Position numbers and translations under genes: made by a program
The notes under the pieces: generated by a model
Databases searched by the model: none
Told to the model about the DNA's origin: nothing
What the model saw: the letters and a program-made list of their open reading frames with translations, nothing else
Shown here: positions 53,868-64,000 of the stretch, one piece after another
Layout: each line of letters begins with the position of its first letter
How positions within the stretch are numbered: position 1 is the first letter of the stretch
Assembly (NCBI RefSeq): GCF_000189635.1
Contig: NW_002476556.1
Span: 23,272-87,271, forward strand
Reading direction: 5' to 3'
From: Tetrahymena thermophila SB210
Lineage: Eukaryota > Ciliophora > Oligohymenophorea > Hymenostomatida > Tetrahymenidae
Length of the DNA: 64,000 bases

Positions 53868-56178
53868 ATGATTGAAAATAAAAAATATTATAACAATCTA
53901 GAAAATGTAATTTTTATTCACATTCTCTTATTTTATATTTAAAAATTATTTTTTATAATTAAAAAGTTTTTAAAATCGAATGATAATAGCGATGTAACGG
54001 ATCTTCATTTAGATGAAAAGTAATACTATTAAATTTATTTATTTTTCAATAGATAAACAGAAACTAACTAATTTATCTTATTTATTCTATTAAAAATAAA
54101 AATTAAAAATTTTGAAACACTTATTAGATATTAAGAATAAATATTTAAAATTCTATCTATATAATTATATAAGTGGTTAGGAAATCAGTGAGGAAAAAGC
54201 ATACAATGTTAGTATCACTTTGACTTAGTGCAAGAACCTAGTTAGCTTAACACTATTCTTTTAGTAATCGATTAATTATAAATTATCAAGTTAGACTAAA
54301 ATATAAAACTTTATATAAATAATTAATATTTTGATAAGATTAAAATATTTTCAAGATTAAATTTCAGCTATTTTTTGTAATTAAAATATAAGAAGCAAGC
54401 TTAAATTACATACTTAATTTATAATTATCCTCTTGAATATAATTCTTAACTTATTATTAATTTTTCAAAATAAAATTTGATAAAAATAGATGAAAGATAA
54501 AATTTCTAAATACAGATTCTAAATTTATTTTAAGATAAAATTAATATAATTATTATCATATATATTTTAAAGCATACCTTATTTAATAATAATTTCCTTT
54601 CAATTTATTTGAGAAAATTATAAACCAATAAGAGTTATAATTTATAAATTGATTAATGTATTATATGGTTATATGGCCGAATGATAAAAATGGTCATACG
54701 GTCGATCCCTAATGTATACATTATTATTATTTTTAATAAATTGCAAATATATTTTATTAAAAAATTAAAATATACACAATTGCTAATGTTTAATAATAAA
54801 GAAAAAATAATAGATCATTTTGTTTAATTTTATTTTACAAATTATTTTATTTATTGCTAAATTTAATAAATTAGACTACTTAATTAATCATTTTCAATTT
54901 TATTAATTAAAAAATTATATTTTTATTATAAAAAGCCGAGGTTTTATCGGAGATAAAGGGGTTTCATATTTAGCAACAGCCTTAAGTTAAATTCCTCAGA
55001 TTAAATAATTGGAATTAAGTTTACTGTAAAATATTTATTTATTGATTTATTAAACCAGTTGAAATGAACTCATTAAATATAATGCAAGAAAAGAAAGAAA
55101 AATAAAAGCTAGCATAATTTAAAAATGAAGCAAATTTTTTAAATCATAAACAGATATTTAAAATTATACAATTTTATTATTTAAAGAGAAAATGAAATCA
55201 GTGATGAAGGAGCAAAAGCAGTTGGTATAAACTTAGGTAAATTAAAGAATCTTACCCAGCTAGACTTATGGTTGTAGTAATTTAATTCCTTTTATTAGGT
55301 TTTTTAATTGATTGCATTAATTTATCTTAAATTTATATGCTTTAACAATATACTTTACCATTTAAAATAATTTACTATCCAGAAAATATTAAATTATTAA
55401 TTTTCTGCTTTAATATATGATATTGTGAATATAATTTTTATATAAAATAGTTCAAATAAATTTGGAGATATAGGGGCTTTAGAAGTTGCAAAAGGCTTGA
55501 GCGAATGCTTGCAGATATAAAAATTATCAATAGGTATAGGGTAAAGGATAAATATATTTATTCATTCATTCATCTTTTATAACTATCTAATTATTATTAT
55601 TATTAAAAAGGAGCAACATGATAACATATGATGGATATTTAAAACTTGATTAATGTCTTTCTAGTTTACCAAATTTATTAAATTTATATTGCTATCTCAG
55701 GTAATTTTTATTTATTAAAAATTTCAAATATCTTTATTACTCAAAATTCTAAATATCCTAATTATTCAAAATTAGAGATGGAGAATAACTATTAAAATAG
55801 AGAGAAATATTTAACTGCAAAAACATTAAGATTCTGACTCTCGCTGTTGAGTATTTTATATTATAAAATTGAAAATATTTATTCTTTTTTAATTAAAATT
55901 AATTTGAATAAAATTTAAAAAATAGATCTAATATAAAAGAATTCATTTACCATAAATCAAAAGCCCTAAAAATCAAAAGGTTAGTTAAATTTAAAGTAAA
56001 AATTTAAATTAATTGAAAAAAAACATTATTTGAAAAATTAGCAGATTTATATCTCTAAACCTCCCTATAAATTCTATAAAAAATTGAAAAGAAAAAAATA
56101 TTACAAATAAAAAAAATATAAACTCAATGAATAACTAATTAACATATTTATTTTTCATAAAAGGTACAATAATATTGA
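53868..56178 (+). CDS. Leucine-rich-repeat protein LRR-E
   Basis: Exons are 53868-53906, 53967-54019, 54174-54263, 54936-55025, 55187-55276, 55451-55540, 55611-55700, 55776-55850, 55926-55995 and 56164-56178, giving 233 aa. The protein begins MIENKKYYNNLEN and has five 30-residue repeats from 90-nt exons (for example ENEISDEGAKAVGINLGKL). The 75-nt (KQREIFNCKNIKILTL) and 70-nt (HKSKALKIKRLVKF) exons follow. With phase 0 kept, the last exon gives only VQQY before TGA. An acidic EF-hand-like stretch follows in another frame, so the tail may have been lost by a one-base change. The third intron (54264-54935) is about 670 nt, against 255 nt in LRR-B. Confidence 0.75.
54664..54712. other. GC-rich palindromic patch inside LRR-E intron 3
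   Basis: The stretch around ATATGGCCGAATGA and TCATACGGTCGAT forms an imperfect inverted repeat with a short AT spacer. It vaguely recalls tRNA A- and B-box sequences, but no cloverleaf can be drawn and the intervening arms are absent. It lies in the part of the intron that LRR-B lacks. Confidence 0.3.
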
Positions 56179-56640
56179 TAGAAATGGGGATTTCAGTTTT
56201 GAAGATTTAACTGAGACTATGAATAATGAATGGATGGATGATTTTATCTAAGAAAAATATTAAAATCAAAATAGTTAAATTTTAATAAAAACTATCTCTA
56301 TAATATTTGTTTAGTATTTTTTTACATGTTGTTAATAAATAATAATATTTTTAATAGATAAATGTGAATTTAATTAAATTATATGTTAAATTTAATATCA
56401 TAAAAATTAAATATTTTCAATTATTTATCTTATTTATTAAATTTATGCTTTTTTTTATATGCCTTTATTTTATGAAAAAAGTTTTATTAGTTTCAAGTCA
56501 AATTAATATCAAAATTGATTAAATATTTTTTGTATTTAGGAAATAAGAAAATTAATTATAAATTAATATAAGTTAGTTCATCAATAAATAGATTTTGTTT
56601 CTTATAAATTAAGTATTGATTATAATTAACCACAATATTC
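56020..56640. repeat. Direct repeat, left copy (also at about 63380-64000)
   Basis: This stretch covers the end of LRR-E and its 3' flank. It is nearly identical to the end of the window, where it follows kinase-TPR gene B without the rest of the LRR gene. Confidence 0.8.
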
Positions 56641-57213
56641 TTATCAAATAAATAAAGTTAATAGAAATTTAATTTGTCTATTTTTCCCAAAATTAATAAA
56701 AAAACTAGTATCTTCTAGTATATTACCCACGAATTAAATATAAATAATAAATTAGTTACATATAATAATAATATATAAGTAATTATATAAAAGGGCCCCT
56801 ATCCCTAGTGCATGTCACCATATGCGAGTATCTATGTATATATGTAATATAATAAAAATTAATTCTAATACTATATTTTAAAAATAAAATAATTAAAAAT
56901 TATAAACCATTTTTTAATTCACAAGATATTAGAATGTCATTTAACAATAATTTATTTAAATAAATTTTAGGAATAATTAATCAATTTAAAATCTATATTC
57001 AAATTTTTCTACCCAGGGTCTATTATATCTAAATCTTTAATAAGATTAAATGAATATTTTTATTAATTTCTAATCTTTTAATGTTTTAATTGTAGTTTTT
57101 TAATTAAAACTTTATTATATTAATTAATTAATCAATCAATAATTAATAATAGATCAAGCAAAAAATTAGAAAAAACAAAATATTTATTGGATAAAAAAAC
57201 ACTTTAAAAATAA
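56179..57213 (+). promoter_or_regulatory. Spacer between LRR-E and kinase-TPR gene B
   Basis: No gene is assigned. Directly after the LRR-E stop, another frame encodes an EF-hand-loop-like stretch (NIDRNGDFSFED). A GC-richer patch lies at about 56791-56830 (GGGCCCCTATCCCTAGTG). From about 57005 the sequence matches the upstream region of kinase-TPR gene A and probably holds the promoter. Confidence 0.45.
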
Positions 57214-60200
57214 ATGATAAAGGATAAAAAAGAAAATATTTTATCTTAATGTAATAATAACTTATAGTCAAATTAAGATATTATTACTCAAAACCTAGTT
57301 ACCTAAACTTAGTATGGCTCTCATGAAAATTTGGAATAACAAATCAAAATAAATTCCAAAGAAGAGTTATCTCAAATAAATTTTTTGAGCTAAGAAAGCG
57401 ATTTGACTATTCAAAGAGGCTTGAAAAGTAAGATTGAAAAATTTAGTAAAAGTAGACTATTTTCAAGTGATATTTGCTCAATAGTTAACCAGGAAAAATA
57501 ATAAATTGCTATTATATCTACTGTAGAGACTTAATTAAATTGTTCTAATCCAAGTTAAGAAAAGTGTATACCTTCTTAATAAAGAGAGCTTACTATCCTT
57601 ACAAAAACTAATAAGGACTAGTAATAATTAGTTCATTAAGATGATGGATGCGATACCTAATTAAAATCAAAAATTTATTCTATAAAAGAAAATTAGCAAA
57701 TTAGACCATTAAAAATTCAAAGTAATTAACAAGGAAGTTAAAATTAGCAAAATAATTAAGTTGATTATGCATAAGTATTATAAAAAGATTAGGCACAAGT
57801 TAAAACTTATCAGAGAGAAGGAGAGTCAAAAACAGCATAGACATAAAAATAAGTAGGGAATAATGAGATATCATAAAAAATTGTTAATATTGTAAATGAA
57901 GATTTAATGTAATAGTTTTCCTCTTAAGCATATAAAGATTAAATTAAAGATAAAGAGTAATTCGATAATACTAATAATCACCCAATTAAATTTGAAAATA
58001 AAGGTAATTTTTATAAATCTATTCTAAATTGGTTATGAAATAAATTTATCAATATTAGGAGGCCTAGAAGAAGCATGCTTTACAAATTTAAGTGATAAAT
58101 TTTAAGATGAGGAGATTAAGAATATAACAAGAGATAGTTATATAACAAACTAAAGCATATCATAAAATGTTCTAATTACTAGTGAGAAAATTAAAGAAGA
58201 ATAGATTCCACTCATGCAAGGTGAAACATAGGGATTATCTGACTATGGAATAAATAACTAATAATATGAGAGTTTAATTGACTAATTGTCTTATCTAAAA
58301 CATAACGAGCTCACTTCTTTAAAAAAGCAATATGAAGAATACAGATTTGAAGGTTATGAATAAAAATAATATGATAGAGATGAATATACTGGAGTAATTT
58401 AAGAAAGAGAATGGAAGCAAGAGGTATTTGATGCTATCAATAAAGGTGTATTTAAAAATAATAATTTTGAAAAATAAAAAAGTGATATAATTGATCAACT
58501 TAAGAATTAAAATCTTTATATCTGCAAGCTGTTACAATCAAGTAAAAAAGGAGATTTATTTATTGGGTATGAAGAATTAGATATAGCTTAATATAATGAT
58601 CACCTAATTAAAATTAGTTATAAGCAAACAGAAAAAGAATTAGAACGAGATATTTCAATTTTATAAGCCCTAAGGTTAAATAATTATTAGCACTTTGAAG
58701 TAGAGTGGAACAATACCTATATTCAGGTTTTACCCTTGAGTGAATGCTAGTTAGTTGAATTAAAACTGAAGAATTTTTTGATGGAAGCCTTGCCTAAACT
58801 GAACTTCTCTAAAATAGGAAGATATTTAGAAATAATAATAAAAAATAATTAATTTTTTAAAGAGGAAAAAGTTAGGAAATAAATAGATTTCTTATTTTCT
58901 TTTCTTAAAGATTAGAAATATTATTTATGCGAGTTTTATGATTAAGATATTAAAGGAATCTAACTTTCGGTCAATTATTCCCAAATCATTAGATCTTTTT
59001 AAGATTTTATCTTAAATGCAATTTTTGGTTTAAACTTAGTAAAAGAAAATCAATAATTTTTATTAACTTCTAAATTCCATAAAAAAAATGATTTTAAAAA
59101 TATTAAATTAGATAAAAAAAATTATTATAAGTATAAAAAGAGATTTTAATAAAGGTATTAACAATTTTTAAAAAGGAAAAAAAATGAATTTTTCAGCTCA
59201 AAATAAATTAAAATTATTTCACTAAACAATCAAGATTGTATTATTGATAAAATATCTCAAAAAGAATAAGAAGATTTATCTAAAAAGTCAGATGATGACT
59301 CTAATAATCAAGGGAAATAAAATGAATCAGATCTTGAACATAAAAAGAAAATAATATTCATAAATAATTTAGATTAGAGTTCTTAGATCAATGACGAAGT
59401 AATTTAAGAATACTATTTTTCTGAAATCCAAGATTTTTTGAAATAAAATGATATTTTAGAACAAATAAATGAATACAACTTTAAAGTATATCAAAATGAA
59501 TAATACAAATATTAAGAATATGAAAAAAATGAAATACGTAATTATAATGTAAGATAATGGAGTAAAAAGCTATTTGAAATAGAAAATTAAAAACTGGTTT
59601 TTAATGAATAACTTTTGAGTTAATAAAAATCAATATTGAAGATACTGAAAAATAAACAGTATTATTTATGCAAGTGTTTTGAATCAAATGAGAACAAAAC
59701 TACTTTTATAGGATATAAATAATTATCAAAAGAATATTATGAAGATTACATATTTATAATTAAATAAAAACCAACAGAATCAGAAATAAAGGAATATGAT
59801 ATTATAAGAGAATTTAAAGAGGAAGTCAATCTTTTTATTTTACCAACTAATGAGATTCATATCTTTATATTAAAAAGGGATGTTTATATTCAGTATTATA
59901 ATATCTTTTCAAAGCTTAAACCTATGATTGGGTGGTCAAAGGAATAATTTAACTAAAAGAATGATAAAATATTAAATTAGAAAAACTGTAATTAATGTAA
60001 CGAATGCAAACAAGGATAGGAGTGTTACTATTATTATGTTTTTGAAGAATTTAAATAAAACTAAGATATAATTTTTTAAAAATTGGAAGAAAAGCAATAC
60101 CGTCTTACCAAGTATTTAAATAAAGGAGGATGTGGATTAATTTTTGAAGGCTATAAAAATTCTTTGGTTGAATATCAAGAATTAGCTTTCAAAATCTTAT

Positions 60201-62687
60201 TTAATGAAGATGCTTAGACTGAACTTAATATTATGGGATTGTTCGAAATGCATGAGTATGTGGTTAAAACTATCGATCATATTAAAATAAATGAGACAAT
60301 AGATGTTTTAGTTTTAGAAAAATGTGAATGTAGTTTATAAGAAGAGTTACAAAAAATCTAAAAAGAGAGAAATTTTCCTAGAGAGAAATTGTGCAAAATG
60401 ATAAATCAGTTAATAGATGGCTTAATTTAATTTAGAATTTATAATATTGTGCACCTTGATATTAAACCAGCTAATATTCTCATTTCTAGATATGGTGATT
60501 ATCTTTTTACTGATTTTGGTATTTCATCTATTAAAAATAAAAAATAACAACAAATTGAAATTAAAGGTCACACAAAAGCTTATGCTTCCCCTGAATAGAT
60601 TGAAGTAATTTGACATCAAAAATTTACAAAATTTTTTCTCTGTGAAAATTATTCAAAATTTATTTTTTTTAAAAAAAATGACATTTTATAAATATTATAG
60701 CAGTTTGTTTTAAGCATATTTAGCTTTCAATTAATATACATAATATTCAATTTTTTGTAAATTAATTAAATAGGCAATCAATTCTAAATCTGGATTTAGT
60801 ACTGAAACAAACTTTTAATCTGATATTTACTCTTTAGGGAAAACATATTAAAAAATAATTGAATACTATGAAAGTGTCCAGCCTGATGATAAAAAAGTTA
60901 TAGCAGGATTTAAAGATATAATTTAAAATCATATGCTTTAAAAAAATCCAAACGATAGAAAAAATTGTTTAGATTTACATTAATTATTATTAGAAAAAAT
61001 ATTAGAAATTGGTTGCTTCGAAGTGGAAACAAATATATCTCAAATTGATAAATTAGAAGATTTTAATTTCAAAAAAGAAGCTTGTCTCTTTTAAGAAATA
61101 AAAATTCAATACTATTAAAACTATTTAAATGTTTTATAAAAATATTCTGCTTAAAATCTTGATGAAATTTAGAAAACGGCAGTAAATTTGAATATAGCAT
61201 TGGCCTACAAATTAATAGGATTTTGTTTTTATAATCTTAATAAATATTAAAATGCATTATAATATTTATTATTATCTCTAAATTTGATAAAATAGTATCC
61301 AGAACCTATTTCATTAGCTTCATTTCATTACGCTATTGCTTCATGCTTTTTAATCCTTGGCGATTATTAAAATGCTTTAGACAATTATTAAGAGTCTCTT
61401 AAAATGCTGTCATAAGTTTTCAATAAAGGTCACCCTAATATTGCCAAAAATCTCAGAAAGATTGGTATTTGTTTAATTTATTTAGGATAATACTAAAAGG
61501 CATTAGAATATACTGAGAAATCTCTTTAAATGACAAAAGATGTTTTTGTAGAGAATCACATTGATATTGCTAATTCCCTGGATAATGCTGGGGAATGCTA
61601 TTATTATTTTGGTGACAATTAGAAGGCATTAGAATATTTATAATAATCTCTAAAAATTAAAAGATAATTCTATAAAGAGAATCATATATCAATCGCCGAA
61701 ACTCTTAATTTAATTGGATTATGCTATATTTAATTTGATTAAAATGAAATAGCCTTAAATTTTTTATTAGAAGCTCTTGAAATAGAATAAAGTTTGATCG
61801 AAATTAAAAACAACCAATCAGTTGCAAATTACATGAATAGTATAGGCACTTGTTATCAATATCTTGGTCATTACTAAAAGGCTTTGGATTACTATGAAAA
61901 ATCTCTTAATATAAGAAGACAACTTTTCTAAAAGAATCACCCTAATATTGCATAATCTCTGAATAACATTGGGAATTACTATTATATTAAAGGAGAATAC
62001 AAGAAGTCTTTAAATTATTTGTTGGAATCTCTTGAAATCAGAAAACAACTTTTCAAAGAGGATCATCCTGACATTGCCCATTCACTCAATACTATAAGTC
62101 AAATCCTACGAAAATTAGGTTGTAACTATAAAAGTTTATTAGAGGAATCTCTTAAAATAAATAGAAAATTTTTGAAATAAAATCACCCTGAAATAGCAAG
62201 GTGTTTGAATAATCTAGGGTTTTTCTATTTAGATAGTGGTAATGATCAAAAAGCTTTAGAATACTTTAGGGAGTCTTTAAAAATTTATAAATAATAATTC
62301 AAAAAAGATAATTCATAAATAGCGACAATTCTCAATAACATTGGATTATGTTATTTTTAAACTAAAAATTACTTAAAAGCATTAAAATATTATCAAAAAT
62401 CTCTTAAATTAAGTAAATCAATAGAGAATTAAGATTTAGCTATATCTTTATTTAATATTGCTAGTTGCTATGAAAAGATTGGCAATTACAAAAAGGCTTT
62501 AATATATTTTATAGAATCTCTTGAAGTAATGAAAAAAATCACTTTATACTATCACTCTATTACTGCTTTAATTCTAAAAAAAATTCTTTCTTGCTATAAA
62601 GATCTTAAAGATGAAGAAATGATGAAATAATATGTTTCAGAATATTTACTATTGGAAATATTTTTAAATAATAAACCATAAAATTGA
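57214..62687 (+). CDS. Kinase-TPR protein B, intact
   Basis: Introns at 58004-58058 and 60605-60773 leave exactly 1750 codons (1749 aa) from ATG 57214 to TGA 62687. Unspliced intron 2 would hit TGA at once. The first 900 residues are Gln/Asn/Lys-rich and include two FIGY-type segments resembling degenerate kinase N-lobes. A Cys cluster (CNQCNECKQGQEC) lies near 905. The kinase domain (about 945-1170) has GGCGLIFEGY, AFKI, HLDIKPANIL near 1061, TDFGIS near 1081 and ASPEQI near 1107, so it should be active as a Ser/Thr-type kinase. From about 1217 to 1704 there are about ten or more TPRs of 42 residues (LNNIGNYYYIKGEYKKSL-like), as in kinesin light chains, likely for protein docking. The substrate is unknown. 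Confidence 0.88.
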
Positions 62688-63400
62688 AAAAAAAGCTAAT
62701 TATTGTGTTTACTTCATTAAAAAATGTCATTTATTTTTAAATATTGTATTTATTTACATTTATTTATTTTAGATTAAAATCAATTTAAATTTACATTTAT
62801 TTTTTAACTAGCTGATTAATTCATTTAAAGATGATGTGCAACTAATTCATTATTTATTTTTTGATGATTTAATAAAATATTAAAATAATTTAAATCTTTT
62901 TAAATAGATGATGAATAAATAATATTTTTTTTTATTTATTAAATTAAGAATTAATAAAACACATTAATAATTTTAAATAACTCTATGTCGATAATCTAAA
63001 TACCAAAAAATAAATTTAATAAACATTAACTTCTTTAAATTATTAGCATGATTCAAATATCATTCATTTTTATTTGGTATTTTTTGTAAAAGAGGATCAC
63101 CAAATAATTTGTAAAAATGGATTGGTAAGAAACTAAACATTTGCTGATTTAATAATAGTATAGCAATTTGCTATTTTAAAAATGCTTGATTGCTGATAAT
63201 GAGCGATCAAGCAAATAATTTTATTATTAAAAAAAATAAAATTTCATATTAATTTAAAATAGATTTCTAAAAACAAAATAAAAAAAATTAATGATAATTT
63301 ATTTTGATTTTTTATAAATAGTGCGTGGATTCAAAAAATTAATAAAAATTACAAAAATTCTGCTCAAAATATAAATTGAAAAAAAAAATTATTAGAATAA
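62688..63400. other. Spacer after kinase-TPR gene B
   Basis: The first 130 nt resembles the stretch after gene A. The repeat exons present after gene A (LRR-E) are absent here. No gene is seen. Confidence 0.45.
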
Positions 63401-64000
63401 TTAGCAGATTCATATATCTAAACCTCCCTATAAATTCTATAAAAAATTGAAAAGAAAAAATATTACAAATAAAAATATAAACTTAATAAATAACTAATTA
63501 ACATATTTATTTTTCTTAAATGGTAGAATAATATTGATAGCAATGGAAATTTCAGTTTTGAAGACTTAATTGAGACAATGAATAATGGATGGATGGTGAG
63601 TTTATCTAGAAAAATATTAAAATCAAAATAGTTAATTTTTAATAAAAACTATCTCAATAATATTTGTTTAGTATTTTTTACATTTTGTTAATAAATAATA
63701 ATATTTTAAATAGATAAATGTGAATTTAATTAAATTGTATGTTAAATTTAATATCATAAAAATTAAATATTTTCAATTATTTATCTTATTTATTAAATTT
63801 ATGCTTTATATACGCCTTTATTTTATGAAAAAAATTTTTTTAGTTTCAAGTTAAATTAATATCAAGAAAATTGATAAAATATTTTTTGTATTTAGTAAAT
63901 AAGAAAATTAATTATAAATTAATGTAAGTTAGTTCATCAATAAATAGATTTTGTTTCTTATTAATTAAGTATTGATTACAATATTCTTTTAAAATAAATA
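63380..64000. repeat. Direct repeat, right copy (partner of 56020-56640)
   Basis: Nearly identical to the end and 3' flank of LRR-E, including the shared CTCTAAACCTCCC-type stretch (here CTAAACCTCCC). The repeat continues to the edge of the window, so its right boundary is not visible. Confidence 0.8.
63527..63640 (+). pseudogene. Orphan last exon of an LRR-E-like gene
   Basis: A TAG acceptor is followed in phase 0 by NNIDSNGNFSFEDLIETMNN, an EF-hand-loop-like stretch homologous to the one just after LRR-E. Here the frame fits a phase-0 intron, unlike in LRR-E. No upstream exons exist on this side of the window, so it appears to be a leftover of a deleted LRR gene. Confidence 0.5.

Noticed and set aside
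54664..54712. tRNA gene
   Set aside because: Only weak A- and B-box-like pieces are present. There is no acceptor stem, anticodon arm or proper spacing.
1..64000. CRISPR array, bacterial operons, rRNA genes or telomere repeats
   Set aside because: No regularly spaced short repeats, no ribosome-binding-site-led operons, no rRNA-like stretch and no CCCCAA/GGGGTT array were seen. The gene structure is eukaryotic.

Overview
The window looks like macronuclear-type DNA of a ciliate, most likely a Tetrahymena. It is extremely AT-rich, and every long reading frame is full of in-frame TAA and TAG (read as Gln) and ends only at TGA. Introns are AT-rich GT..AG introns of about 55-700 nt, longer than Paramecium introns. 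The ordinary stop code would break all of these genes into useless fragments. The species cannot be fixed from the sequence alone. All recognised genes are on the + strand.

Region 1 (1-28.4 kb) is a tandem array of six near-identical genes (start codons at 369, 5524, 10372, 13965, 19301, 24391). Each encodes a protein of about 1308 residues: signal peptide, long Asn/Gln/Ile-rich ectodomain with beta-helix-like GGA(I/L) motifs, a Cys-rich EGF-like segment, and a C-terminal half with about 7-8 membrane segments. Two more diverged members lie at 33137 and 43514. Each complete member has one small intron at the same codon, and after its removal every length is a multiple of three. The third member is cut by a 100-N assembly gap. 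Spacers carry a conserved upstream block and several small insertions.

Region 2 (29.6-42.1 kb) holds small leucine-rich-repeat (ribonuclease-inhibitor-like) genes built from 90-nt, phase-2 exons, one repeat per exon. One intact gene (29627) is followed by one interrupted by a second N gap (37853) and by two truncated tandem copies (39691, 41415).

Region 3 (47.9-64 kb) is a large segmental duplication. Each half carries a gene for a very large protein with degenerate kinase-like lobes, a true protein-kinase domain and a kinesin-light-chain-type TPR array. The first copy (48091) is frameshifted in the TPRs; the second (57214) is intact at 1749 residues. Another LRR gene (53868) lies between them, and only its last-exon region survives after the second kinase gene. 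A 96-bp TA-flanked inverted-repeat element sits in an intron of the first kinase gene.

Functionally, the window is a cluster of membrane receptor-like, LRR and kinase-TPR families, all expanding by local duplication. A shared pathway is only a guess from proximity.
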